Positions 48,306 to 57,154 of a stretch of 64,000 nt of DNA are shown piece by piece; positions within the stretch are counted from its first letter, which is position 1, and each line of letters starts with the position of its first letter. A program made the position numbers and the translations under genes. Location: assembly GCF_036248255.1 (NCBI RefSeq), contig NZ_CP109178.1:1736001-1800000 (forward strand), read 5' to 3'. This DNA comes from Streptomyces sp. NBC_01717 (GTDB lineage Bacteria; Actinomycetota; Actinomycetes; Streptomycetales; Streptomycetaceae). The notes beneath the pieces are model-generated. The model was not told where the DNA came from. It did not search any database and worked only from the letters and a program-made list of their open reading frames with translations.

Positions 48306-49130
48306 ATGGGCCACGCCCTCCCGCCGTTCCACCTCCTGCCCGGAGCGCCCGCGTCACCGGTCCTGCTGCACGTACCGCACTCGGCACGCGCCATCCCCGA
48401 TCACATACGCGCCGGGATCGAGCTGGACGACGAGGCTCTGGATCTCGAACTCGACCACATCACGGACTCCCACACGGCCGAGTTGGCCGCCGAGGCGGCC
48501 AAGGCCACGCCTCTCACGCCGTGGCGGTTCGTCAACGGTCTGTCGCGACTCGTCATCGATCCCGAACGGTTCCCCGACGAACGCGAGGAGATGCTGGCCG
48601 TCGGCATGGGCGCGGTCTACACCCAGACCACGCACCGCGAGCCCCTTCGCTCACCGGACGTGGATCCGCAGCCCTTGATCGACCGCTACTTCCACCCGTA
48701 CGCGGCAGCAATGACCGCGGCTGTCGACGCACGCTTGGCGGCCACGGGACGCGCGGTCGTCATCGACGTCCACTCCTATCCGTCGGCTCCGCTCCCCTAC
48801 GAACTCCACGGCACCGGGCCACGCCCACCGATCTGCCTCGGCACCGACGCCTTCCACACACCGCCGGACCTGCTGGCCCAGGCCGAGGAGGCGTTCGCCG
48901 GGTTCGGGGGCACGGGCATCAACAGCCCCTTCGCCGGTACGTACGTACCGCTGAAGCATTACGGCGTGGACCCGCGTGTCAGCGCGCTGATGATCGAAAT
49001 CCGCCGGGACGTGTACATGCCCGAGCCGGGAGGCCCCGCCCACCGCACCGGATCGACCGCGCTGGCGTCGGCACTCGCTGCCCTGGTCGGCGCGCTGTCC
49101 GGTGCGAGCGAACAGGATGCACGGGCGTGA
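48306..49130 (+). CDS. N-formylglutamate amidohydrolase family protein
   Basis: 274 aa, ATG at 48306 with AAGGAAC upstream. The FGase family pattern is clear: VLLHVPHSARAIPDHIRAG, ELDHITDSHTAELA, FVNGLSRLVIDPERF, AVVIDVHSYPSAPLPYE (zinc/catalytic His) and ISALM-type IEIRRDVYM near the end. The reaction is hydrolysis of N-formyl-L-glutamate to formate and glutamate in histidine breakdown, or a related N-acyl amino acid. No hut genes are nearby, so the true substrate may differ. It is monocistronic. Confidence 0.88.
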   Translation: MGHALPPFHLLPGAPASPVLLHVPHSARAIPDHIRAGIELDDEALDLELDHITDSHTAELAAEAAKATPLTPWRFVNGLSRLVIDPERFPDEREEMLAVGMGAVYTQTTHREPLRSPDVDPQPLIDRYFHPYAAAMTAAVDARLAATGRAVVIDVHSYPSAPLPYELHGTGPRPPICLGTDAFHTPPDLLAQAEEAFAGFGGTGINSPFAGTYVPLKHYGVDPRVSALMIEIRRDVYMPEPGGPAHRTGSTALASALAALVGALSGASEQDARA

Positions 49131-49241
49131 CACCCGGCCCATGCCTTCCACTGCGACACTGCCGTCTCGCGAGCCCCCGTGCGGGAACAGACAATGGTGA
49201 CCAGGGCAGCAGCTCCGTGCCGGCCCCTCGAGGAGGTAGCG

Positions 49242-49922
49242 ATGCGTCTGACCAATCTCGTCGGGGAGTCGGCCGAACACGTCAGCGCCCGCGAGGAGCT
49301 GCGCCTGGCCGAGATCGATCTGATGCGCCAGCGCGAACGCGTCGCTGACCTGCGCCGCCGGCTGCCGCCGGGGCCCGTCGTCGACGACTACGTGTTCGAG
49401 GAAGGCCCCGCGGATCTCCACGCAGAAGATGTGCCCGTGAAGACCGTGCGACTGAGCGAGCTGTTCACCCGGTCCGGGCGCGACCTCGTGGTCTATCACT
49501 TCATGTACGGCAAGCAGCAGACCCATCCTTGTTCCATGTGCACGATGTGGATCGACGGGTTCAACGGAATCGCCCACCACGTCGCGCAGAACGTCGACTT
49601 CGCGATTGTCGCAGCGGCCGACCTGCCCGCACTCCGCGCGCACGCACGGGACCGGCGGTGGGAGAACCTGCGGCTGCTCAGTGCCGGGGCCGGCACCTTC
49701 AAATACGACCTCGGCAGCGAGGACGCCGAGGGTAACCAGGACTCGACGGTGTCGGTGTTCACCCGCGACAGCGGCGGCCCGGTACGCCACTTCTACTCGG
49801 CACACCCCCGGATGTCCGACGACATCGACCAACGCGGCATCGACCTGCTCAGCCCGGTGTGGCACATCCTCGACCTCACCCGCCAAGGCCGGGGCAACTG
49901 GTTCGCAGAACTCGGCTACTAA
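49242..49922 (+). CDS. DUF899 family thioredoxin-like protein
   Basis: 226 aa from the ATG at 49242 (GAGGAGG 6 bases upstream). Marks of DUF899: EELRLAEIDLMRQRERVADLRRRLPPG, DYVFEEGP, HFMYGKQQTHPCSMCTMWIDGFNG with the CxxC pair, SVFTRDSGGPVRHFYSAHPRM, and GIDLLSPVWHILDLT. The fold is thioredoxin-like and the CSMC pair could be redox-active, but no enzyme activity is established. It follows the amidohydrolase gene by 111 bp. Confidence 0.9.
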   Translation: MRLTNLVGESAEHVSAREELRLAEIDLMRQRERVADLRRRLPPGPVVDDYVFEEGPADLHAEDVPVKTVRLSELFTRSGRDLVVYHFMYGKQQTHPCSMCTMWIDGFNGIAHHVAQNVDFAIVAAADLPALRAHARDRRWENLRLLSAGAGTFKYDLGSEDAEGNQDSTVSVFTRDSGGPVRHFYSAHPRMSDDIDQRGIDLLSPVWHILDLTRQGRGNWFAELGY

Positions 49923-50008
49923 AGGCTGTCCCGTAACGATCTCTGTGGTGTGGGCTGGTTGGAAACCGGCCGGTAGGGCTGTGGACGGCCGCGAGCGGGT
50001 CCGGGACC

Positions 50009-50509
50009 ATGGCCCGCATGCCAACATGGACTATCAAGGCGGAGCCCGTCATCGGCGCGGGTGTCGACGATGCGATGCGGCAGTACTTCACCGAGATGGG
50101 ACAGCGGGTGCTGGGGCGCTCGGCCACAGAGGCAGAGCTTCGAGCGGTGCTCGCCCAGGACCCTCACCATGACATCAGCCCGCCCGATGGCGAGTTCCTC
50201 GTAGCGCGCGGTGGCGAGGGCGAGTTCCTAGGCTGCGCAGGGTTGCGGCTCCTGAAGGGCGATCCCGAGACTGCGGAGCTCAAGCGGATGTACGTTCGCC
50301 CCGCTGGGCGGGGAGCGGGGTTGGGTCGGGGCCTCCTTCTTGCCGTCGAGGAATCGGCCAAGAGGCTCGGTGCCGCCCGGATCGTGTGCGAGACCAACAC
50401 CCAACTCACCGAAGCACGCGCGTTGTACACGAGGCACGGCTACGAGGAGACCGCGCCGTACGAAGGGCATGGCAAGGCGGATCACTGGTACGCCAAGGTT
50501 CTCAGCTGA
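50009..50509 (+). CDS. GNAT-family N-acetyltransferase
   Basis: 166 aa; an ATG at 50009 or 50018 may start it. GNAT motifs are visible: FLGCAGLRLLKGDPETAELKRMYVRPAGRGAGLGRGLL (motif A, acetyl-CoA pyrophosphate loop) and LTEARALYTRHGYEETAPYEGHGKADHWYAK (motif B and C-terminus). The substrate is not predictable from sequence. It is monocistronic. Confidence 0.9.
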   Translation: MARMPTWTIKAEPVIGAGVDDAMRQYFTEMGQRVLGRSATEAELRAVLAQDPHHDISPPDGEFLVARGGEGEFLGCAGLRLLKGDPETAELKRMYVRPAGRGAGLGRGLLLAVEESAKRLGAARIVCETNTQLTEARALYTRHGYEETAPYEGHGKADHWYAKVLS

Positions 50510-50871
50510 AGGTCTAGGAGATCGGGGTCGAGTCGATCCCCTGAGCCATGAAGCAGGCGACGCCACCTCGACGGAAGTGAGGCATTCGCGCCCGCACAGC
50601 CCTCGGAGGACAAGCGTCGGGCCGGATCCAAACCGGCAGCGCCATGCTCAGGGAAACCGCGCCACCGCCACCTCGTGGCACCCGGACACCCACCTTGCTT
50701 ACCGCTCCGTAACCTCTGATTTACCTCAGATTTGTTCCTGCGTGACTTTGGGCACTGTCAGAATCGCAGGATTCCCGGATGATGTGGCGTCGGACCGTGT
50801 CACGGTGACGACTCCCTGGCCCGCCACGGCCGGGAACGCCCACCTTCCCCTCACAAAGGCGAACCCTCTCC
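50510..50871. other. Upstream region of the amino-acid permease
   Basis: No gene is visible. The only pattern is a pair of adjacent 11-bp repeats, CCTCTGATTTA (50713-50723) and CCTCAGATTTG (50724-50734), which could be a regulator site. Confidence 0.35.
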
Positions 50872-52332
50872 ATGAGTGACCGCATCACAGCGGCCGAAAC
50901 GCTCGTTGCCGCCCCACCGGCGGCGGGCTCCCCCCATGTGGACGCCGGCGATGCCGGGTACAGCAAGGACCTCAAGTCCCGCCACATCAACATGATCGCC
51001 ATCGGCGGAGCGATCGGCACCGGGCTCTTCCTGGGCGCGGGCGGCCGGCTGGCCGGGGCGGGTCCGTCACTGGCCATCGCCTACGCGGTCTGTGGCATCT
51101 TCGCGTTCTTCGTCGTGCGCGCGCTCGGCGAGCTGGTGCTCTACCGGCCGTCCTCCGGCGCCTTCGTCTCGTACGCCCGTGAGTTCATGGGCGAAAAGGG
51201 CGCCTTCGCGGCCGGCTGGCTGTACTTCCTGAACTGGGCGACCACGGCCGTGGCGGACATCACCGCGGCTGCCACCTATGCCCACTTCTGGGGCATGTTC
51301 AGCGACATCCCGCAGTGGATCCTTGCGCTGATCGCCCTCGCCGTCGTCCTCACGGCCAATCTCATCTCGGTGAAGTACTTCGGCGAGATGGAGTTCTGGT
51401 TCGCGATCATCAAGGTCGGCGCACTCGTCGCGTTCATGCTGATCGGCATCTTCCTGGTGGTGACCCAGCACCCGGTGGACGGTCACACGCCCGGTTTCTC
51501 CACCATCTCCGACAGTGGTGGCATCTTCCCCGTCGGCATGCTCCCGATGCTGCTGGTGATCCAGGGTGTCGTCTTCGCGTACGCGTCCGTCGAGCTGTGC
51601 GGCGTGGCCGCCGGTGAGACGAAGAGCCCCGAGAAGATCATGCCCAAGGCGATCAACTCGATCATGTGGCGTGTCGGTCTCTTCTACGTCGGCTCGGTGG
51701 TGCTGCTCGCTCTGCTGCTGCCGTACACCTCGTACTCGGGGGACGAGAGTCCGTTCGTCACCGTCATGGACAAGCTCGGCATCCCGGGCGCGGCCGGTGT
51801 GATGAACCTTGTCGTGCTGACCGCGGCGCTCTCCAGCCTGAACTCCGGGCTGTACTCCACCGGCCGCATCCTTCGCTCGATGGCGCTTTCGGGGTCGGCG
51901 CCCAAGTTCACCGGGCGGATGAACAAGGGGCAGGTGCCCTACGGCGGCATCCTGCTCACCGCCGGCTTCGGTGTCCTCGGTGTCGGACTCAACTACGTCA
52001 TGCCGGGCGAGGCGTTCGAGATCGTCCTCAACTTCGCGTCGATCGGCATCCTCGGCACGTGGGGCATGATCATGCTCTGTTCGCTGCTGTTCTGGCATCG
52101 CTCGCGCGACGGCCGGGTCACCCGCCCCTCGTACCAGCTGCCCTGGGCCCCGTACACGCAGATCGTCACGCTGGCATTCCTTGCCACGGTCGTCTTCCTG
52201 ATGTGGTGGGGCGGCGGAGTGGGCCGCACGACCGTGATGTGCCTGCCGCTGATCGCGGCCGCACTGGTCGGCGGCTGGTTCGTCGTCCGGCGACGGGTGA
52301 ACGACCTGGCGCAGGAACGCGAGGACGCCTGA
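50872..52332 (+). CDS. Amino-acid permease (APC superfamily, asparagine/GABA-permease-like)
   Basis: 486 aa with twelve hydrophobic segments. The first contains the APC signature (LKSRHINMIAIGGAIGTGLFLGAG), followed by FFVVRALGELVLYRPSSGAFVSYAREF and FWFAIIKVGALVAFMLIGI; the eighth-helix region is VVLTAALSSLNSGLYSTGRILRSMA. This is the AnsP/GabP/CycA branch of proton-coupled amino-acid importers in the plasma membrane; asparagine is the most common substrate in close actinobacterial relatives, but that is inference. A strong terminator follows. Confidence 0.92.
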   Translation: MSDRITAAETLVAAPPAAGSPHVDAGDAGYSKDLKSRHINMIAIGGAIGTGLFLGAGGRLAGAGPSLAIAYAVCGIFAFFVVRALGELVLYRPSSGAFVSYAREFMGEKGAFAAGWLYFLNWATTAVADITAAATYAHFWGMFSDIPQWILALIALAVVLTANLISVKYFGEMEFWFAIIKVGALVAFMLIGIFLVVTQHPVDGHTPGFSTISDSGGIFPVGMLPMLLVIQGVVFAYASVELCGVAAGETKSPEKIMPKAINSIMWRVGLFYVGSVVLLALLLPYTSYSGDESPFVTVMDKLGIPGAAGVMNLVVLTAALSSLNSGLYSTGRILRSMALSGSAPKFTGRMNKGQVPYGGILLTAGFGVLGVGLNYVMPGEAFEIVLNFASIGILGTWGMIMLCSLLFWHRSRDGRVTRPSYQLPWAPYTQIVTLAFLATVVFLMWWGGGVGRTTVMCLPLIAAALVGGWFVVRRRVNDLAQEREDA

Positions 52333-52352
52333 CGGTCCTCGGTACCGGCTAC

Positions 52353-52385
52353 GGCCCTCGCGGAAGGCTTCCTTCCGCGGGGGCC
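52353..52385 (+). terminator. Terminator after permease gene
   Basis: GGCCCTCGCGGAAGG / CCTTCCGCGGGGGCC, 15 bp with one wobble, loop CTT, 20 bp after the permease stop. Confidence 0.9.
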
Positions 52386-52613
52386 GTTCCTGTGCCACCC
52401 GGCCACCGGACCGGGCGGGGCCGCCACCAGGATCGTGCCGTCCGGACCGACTGTGACGTCCCGTGATCCGTCAGTCGAGCAGGGCCTCGGCGACGCGCTC
52501 GACGGCGCGTGGCCTTCACCACAATTTACCCATTAAGGACAGATGACCCCATATAAATGGCTTTATAGCTAGCTGCACTCCCTCGGCATCCAGCTCCAGG
52601 GATTCAACGACGA

Positions 52614-53870
52614 GTGACACGGGAGAAGCGTTTGATCACGGCACGTAAAGGACGCACCCGGCTGACGGTTGCAGTCGGTGTACTCGGCGGTGTGGTCTCA
52701 CTCGCGGCCCTCGGTGGTACCAGCAACGCTGCTACCAGCGGTAACGACGTCGGGAATCATCCGAAACCGCAGGCGCGGGCGGATCAGGCGGCCACCCAGG
52801 AGGCTTCCGACGCCCGAATAAAGATCACGCCCAAGCAAGGTGCCTACGACGTCGGGATCAACGACTCCGTCAAGGTCACCGTCAGCGACGGCAAGCTCAC
52901 CAAGGTGACCATGACCGCCGTCGCGACCGGTGCTGAGGTTCCGGGCACCCTGTCCGCCGACGGCGCCTCCTGGAAGCCGAACGGCCGGCTGGAGCGGGCC
53001 ACCAGGTATCAGGTCACCGCGGAGGCCAAGGACGCCAAGGGCCGCTCCGTCACCGGGAACGCCACGATCACCACGCTCTCCCCGGCCAACAACTTCATCG
53101 GGCACCTCTCCCCCGAGGACGGCTCGACCGTCGGCGTGGGCATGCCGGTGACGGTCGACTTCGACAAGGCGATCAGCGACAAGGCCGCCGTGGAGTCGAC
53201 GATCCAGGTCAGCTCCAGCAGCGGCCAGCAGGTCGTCGGCCACTGGTTCAAGGACGACCGCCTGGACTTCCGCCCCAAGAACCACTGGAAGCCCGGCTCC
53301 ACCGTCACCGTCACGCTCAACCTCGACGGCACCCAGAAGACGGTCACGTTCAAGATCGGCCGGAGCCAGATCAGCACGGTCGACGCCAAGACGAAGCAGA
53401 TGACCGTCGTACGGGACGGCAAGACGATCAAGACCATCCCGATCTCGTCCGGCAGCACCGAGCACCCGACGTACAACGGTCAGATGGTCATCTCCGAGAA
53501 GTTCAGGCAGATCCACATGAACGGTGCGACCGTCGGCCTCACGAAGAAGGACGGCACGCCCTCCTACGACATCGAGGCCGTACCGCACGCCATGCGCCTG
53601 ACCGCCTCGGGCACCTTCATCCACGGCAACTACTGGGGTGCCGACGTCTTCGGCAAGGTCAACACCAGCCACGGCTGCGTGGGCCTGAAGGACGTCAAGG
53701 GCGGCGGCGACGGCAAGCAGCCCGCCGCGTGGTTCTTCGACAACTCGATGATCGGTGACGTCGTGATCGTCAAGAACTCCGAAGACAAGACCATGCTGGC
53801 CCCCGACAACGGCCTCAGCGACTGGAACATGCCGTGGAGCGAGTGGGTCGCGGGCAGCGCGACCGGCTGA
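52614..53870 (+). CDS. L,D-transpeptidase with N-terminal Ig-like domains
   Basis: 418 aa from a GTG at 52614; a TTG at 52632 has the better site (GGGAGAAG 5-6 bases upstream) and may be the true start. An N-terminal hydrophobic anchor or signal (LTVAVGVLGGVVSLAALGG) precedes two Ig-like domains (KITPKQGAYDVGINDSVKVTV; GHLSPEDGSTVGVGMPVTVDF). The YkuD catalytic domain follows, with MRLTASGTFIHGNYW and FGKVNTSHGCVGL (His and nucleophile Cys). These enzymes make 3-3 crosslinks in peptidoglycan outside the membrane and are insensitive to most penicillins. Architecture matches the mycobacterial LdtMt2 type. Confidence 0.93.
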   Translation: MTREKRLITARKGRTRLTVAVGVLGGVVSLAALGGTSNAATSGNDVGNHPKPQARADQAATQEASDARIKITPKQGAYDVGINDSVKVTVSDGKLTKVTMTAVATGAEVPGTLSADGASWKPNGRLERATRYQVTAEAKDAKGRSVTGNATITTLSPANNFIGHLSPEDGSTVGVGMPVTVDFDKAISDKAAVESTIQVSSSSGQQVVGHWFKDDRLDFRPKNHWKPGSTVTVTLNLDGTQKTVTFKIGRSQISTVDAKTKQMTVVRDGKTIKTIPISSGSTEHPTYNGQMVISEKFRQIHMNGATVGLTKKDGTPSYDIEAVPHAMRLTASGTFIHGNYWGADVFGKVNTSHGCVGLKDVKGGGDGKQPAAWFFDNSMIGDVVIVKNSEDKTMLAPDNGLSDWNMPWSEWVAGSATG

Positions 53871-53914
53871 CGCCACGTCACTCCCCAGGCATCTGAACCT
53901 GAATCCCTTCCGCC

Positions 53915-53947
53915 AGGCGGCGGGCGACACCGTGTCGCCCGCCGCCT
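53915..53947 (+). terminator. Terminator after L,D-transpeptidase gene
   Basis: Sixteen-base perfect arms AGGCGGCGGGCGACAC / GTGTCGCCCGCCGCCT with almost no spacer, 44 bp after the stop. Confidence 0.8.
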
Positions 53948-54401
53948 GCGGCGTCAGGGCGCTCGAGCAGCCCTCGCCGCGTGCGGGACGGCGGTTGCGT
54001 CACGTCGCCCAACAGACGACCGATGTCGGCGGACCGGGGGCCGTTCGACACCAGTACTGCGCGCCCATCGCCCGCCGGTCCCGCCTGGTACTGCGACGGA
54101 AGAAACTGATCGCGAACAGCGCGGTGTTCAAGACCCCCGGGGCCACAGGTCATGCACGGCGTCGTCCATCACGTCCTCCCTCCACGGCGCATCCTGTGGT
54201 CCGGCCGACAGGCGGCCAGGGCGTTTCCCGGCTGCCCCCTTCAGGGGCGTGGCGGGGGCCGACGAAGACCCGGCCGACATGACGAACCAGCCCCATCCGC
54301 TGGGATGCAGCAGACATTTCCACCGTCGTCTCCCACAACCTCCCCTACAAAAAGCGAACTTGTTCCCGTCACATCAGTAACACGACGGCAACACAGCACC
54401 G
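53948..54401. other. Intergenic region without supported genes
   Basis: About 450 bp. Frames of 80-115 codons exist on both strands but lack ribosome sites and domain character. Nothing can be assigned apart from the promoter at the right edge. Confidence 0.5.
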
Positions 54402-54430
54402 TTGACGCGTTTCGGTGCTGACCTTAGGCT
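54402..54430 (+). promoter_or_regulatory. Housekeeping-type promoter for the CocE-like hydrolase gene
   Basis: TTGACG, a 17-bp spacer, then TAGGCT: close to the vegetative (HrdB/sigma-70) consensus. It implies a leader of about 140 nt before the GTG at 54580, containing a small CCGTCG/CGACGG hairpin near 54497. Confidence 0.65.
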
Positions 54431-54579
54431 CGCTCGCCAAAGGTTCCGGCCAGGGTTCACACACGTGGTCCCGTTCCTGACATGTCTACGACAGTCCGTC
54501 GTCGCTGCGACGGCGGGCAGGGCGCTGCCGCTCGACCGGAAACGCCGTTCCGCTCCGTACCGACGACTCGGGAGAACAT

Positions 54580-56457
54580 GTGAACAGACGTCGCGCGCCC
54601 GGCTGGGCCGCCTCGGCACTCGTCACCACTCTGGCGCTGACCGGTGCACTCGCCGGCCCCGCCGGCGCGTCACCGGCCGCCGCTTCCGCTCGGACCCCGA
54701 CCACGGCGGTCGCCACCGCGACCGACGACATCACGCACGAGCAGAACGACCGTGTCCCAAAGGGCTCGGTCTGGACCCAGCACTACTTCCCGTCCTCGGA
54801 CGGCTCGGGTACCGAACTGCACGGCGACCTGCTGATGCCCGAAGGCGTGCCCGCCGGGCAGAAGGTGCCGGTCATCCTCTCCATCGGCCCGTACTTCGGC
54901 CACATGGGCCAGACGAACCCCGAGGGCTGGACCCACACCGGTCCCTCGAATCGCTTCCAGGACTTCATCGAGGGCAGCGACCTCTTCGCCCACGGCTACG
55001 CGTTCCTCATGGTCGACCTGCGCGGCTTCGGCGGTTCGACCGGCTGCCTCGACTGGGGCGGTCCCGGTGAGCAGGCCGACGTGAAGGCCGCGATCAACTG
55101 GGCCGCGAGCCAGCCGTGGTCGACCGGCGCGGTGGGCATGTACGGCAAGTCCTACGATGCCGTCACCGGCCTCATCGGCAACGACCTGAAGCAGTCCGCG
55201 CTGAAGGCCGTTGTCGCCGGGGAGCCTCTCTGGGACATGTACCAGTACATCTACTCCAACGGCGTCCCCCGCCCAAATGTGACCGGAACCGCGAATGCCT
55301 ACAACGGCATTGCCACGATGGCCCCGCTGTCGGACGACGACGTGCGCTATCAGGCCAACGCCCGGTACGAGGACGACCACCCCGGGTGCCTGACGGAGAA
55401 CTCGGCCGGCTACCGGATATCCGACCGGAACGACCCGTTCTGGACCTCCCGTGACCTGGCCAAGATGGCTCGGGGCACCAAGACGCCGCTCTTCGTCACC
55501 CAGGGCTTCATCGAGAACAACACCAAGCCCGAGGAGATGCAGGAGTACCTCACCAACCACACCGGCCCGGAGCGCGGTTGGGTCGGCCAGTGGGACCACG
55601 TGCGTGGTGGCGACCGGGTGAGCGACGGTCGCCTGGCCATGGGCCGCGAGGGCTGGTACGACGAGACGCTGTCCTTCTACGACCAGTACCTCAAGGGAGT
55701 TCGGCCCTCGGTCGACTACCCGACGTACTCCGTCGAGGACTCCACCGGTCACTGGCGCGCTCAGGAGACTTGGCCGGTGGTGGAGCGCGGAGTCACCCTC
55801 CCGCTGGGGAGGGGCAGGTACCTCGACGACGGCGGTGCCTCCGCACGCGCCAACCTTGCCGCAGCCGGCACAACGGCGCCCAAGGCGGTGCAGCCGTCGG
55901 GCAACTGGGACATGGAGAACGCGCCGGCGACCGAGCAGCCGGCGCCCAAGGGTCTGGCCAAGGGGATTGCTAAGAGGCAGCAGCCCGGTGAGGTCGGCTC
56001 CAGTTTCTTCGTCTGGTCGCAGCCACTCACCCAGGACGTACGGGTGACCGCCACACCGAACATCTCGCTGACCGCGAAGGGCAAGGGCAACGTCATGCTC
56101 AAGCTCTACGACGTCGGCCCGGACGGCAAGGCCGTGATGTTCGACGAGCAGGTCTCCCTGCTGAAGGCGGGCCGGATGAGCGTCGACCTCAAGGCGACCG
56201 ACTGGACGCTGGCGGCCGGGCATGTCCTGGCCGTGGAGATCGGCTCGATCCAGACCGGGTCGTGGCGTGACACCCCATCGGGTCAGACCATCAAAGTCTC
56301 GGGCGCCGTGCTGAGGCTGTCCCTGGACGATCCATCCGACGACGTAGCCACCCAGGGAGACCGCTCACCGTACCTGGACACCTACCTGCGCCAGTACACG
56401 GTGGACCTGCCGGCCGGACAGGCTTCCTTCACCGTGACACCCGGCGGCCACATCTGA
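54580..56457 (+). CDS. Secreted CocE/NonD-type hydrolase (X-Pro dipeptidyl-peptidase S15-like)
   Basis: 625 aa from a GTG at 54580 (CGGGAGAA upstream). A signal peptide (MNRRRAPGWAASALVTTLAL, cleavage near AGAS) precedes an S15-type alpha/beta hydrolase: LMPEGVPAGQKVPVILSIGPYFG, FLMVDLRGFGGSTGCLDWGGPGEQADVKAAI, GAVGMYGKSYDAVTGL (nucleophile Ser), and GWVGQWDHVRGG (His). The C-terminal 230 aa form the jelly-roll domain of the CocE family (SFFVWSQPLTQDVRVTATPNISL). Members hydrolyse esters, amides or X-Pro peptides; the substrate is unknown. It acts outside the cell. Confidence 0.9.
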   Translation: MNRRRAPGWAASALVTTLALTGALAGPAGASPAAASARTPTTAVATATDDITHEQNDRVPKGSVWTQHYFPSSDGSGTELHGDLLMPEGVPAGQKVPVILSIGPYFGHMGQTNPEGWTHTGPSNRFQDFIEGSDLFAHGYAFLMVDLRGFGGSTGCLDWGGPGEQADVKAAINWAASQPWSTGAVGMYGKSYDAVTGLIGNDLKQSALKAVVAGEPLWDMYQYIYSNGVPRPNVTGTANAYNGIATMAPLSDDDVRYQANARYEDDHPGCLTENSAGYRISDRNDPFWTSRDLAKMARGTKTPLFVTQGFIENNTKPEEMQEYLTNHTGPERGWVGQWDHVRGGDRVSDGRLAMGREGWYDETLSFYDQYLKGVRPSVDYPTYSVEDSTGHWRAQETWPVVERGVTLPLGRGRYLDDGGASARANLAAAGTTAPKAVQPSGNWDMENAPATEQPAPKGLAKGIAKRQQPGEVGSSFFVWSQPLTQDVRVTATPNISLTAKGKGNVMLKLYDVGPDGKAVMFDEQVSLLKAGRMSVDLKATDWTLAAGHVLAVEIGSIQTGSWRDTPSGQTIKVSGAVLRLSLDDPSDDVATQGDRSPYLDTYLRQYTVDLPAGQASFTVTPGGHI

Positions 56458-56589
56458 TCCCACGCCCACAGGTCGGCGCCGGCCGGCACGGCTCCCGGAC
56501 CCGCTCCGGAGCACCGTCCGGCGCCGACCCAGGCACCAGCCCAGGCACCGGGGACCTCTCCCCCGATCAGTGCCTCGTTGTCCTGATCA

Positions 56590-56864
56590 TGTGTGGCAGG
56601 GGGAGTTGACTGACGACGAGTGGGCGATGCCAGTGCCTCTGCTGAATGACCCGTGACGAGATCGCCCGGCTCGTACGCTTCATCAGCGGCCTGGCCGCCG
56701 CCGTCCGCCAAGCGGCAGCCGCGGACAAGGCGGCGATCTACCGCCATCTCGGGCTCGCCCTCGTCCACGACCCCGGAAAACACAAAGTGCTGGCTGAGAC
56801 GAGTCTCAACCAGCACATGTCGACAACCCCTAGGTTGCCGTTCGGTGTCCGAGGGGGGACTTGA
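56590..56864 (+). pseudogene. Mobile-element debris: IS5-like and recombinase-like fragments
   Basis: At 56590-56640 a frame reads GELTDDEWAMPVPLL, resembling the N-terminus of IS5-type transposases. From the ATG at 56646 another reads TRDEIARLVRFISGLAAAV, then ADKAAIYRHLGLALVHDPGK, which resembles the C-terminal tail of recombinases/integrases; it runs into the tRNA-Leu. Neither is intact. Confidence 0.45.
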
Positions 56865-56930
56865 ACCCCCACGCCCGATAAAGGGCACTAGCACCTCAAG
56901 CTAGCGCGTCTGCCATTCCGCCACCCGGAC
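56846..56930 (-). tRNA. tRNA-Leu (anticodon GAG)
   Basis: Read on the minus strand, acceptor GTCCGGG pairs with CTCGGAC; the D-arm is GGCGGAATGGCAGACGC; anticodon stem CTAGC/GCTAG encloses loop TTGAGGT with anticodon GAG (plus-strand 56895-56897). A long class II variable arm (TGCCCTTTATCGGGCG) and T-arm GGGGGTTCAAGTCCCCC follow. Discriminator A; CCA is not encoded. The long variable arm and GAG identify leucine. Confidence 0.95.
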
Positions 56931-57154
56931 TAGGTGATCGGCCCCGGTCTCCCGCGGCGACAAAGAAAACAATACCAGGGGTTTGGGGTGCCTCTCACCT
57001 GCATATTCGGTGGTCAGTGCGGTGCGATGGGCGCGCCCGAGGGGTCCGGGGAGGGTCACGTACGGTCCGGATTCATGCGTGTACACACAGTGCTCCGGAG
57101 GTTCGCCGGGCGGCGTACGGGCCTGGTGGGGGCGGCCGGGCTACCTTCGCGGAC

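Noticed and set aside
53878..54153. 91-codon minus-strand frame after the L,D-transpeptidase
   Set aside because: It overlaps the 16-bp terminator hairpin, has no ribosome site and no recognisable sequence character.
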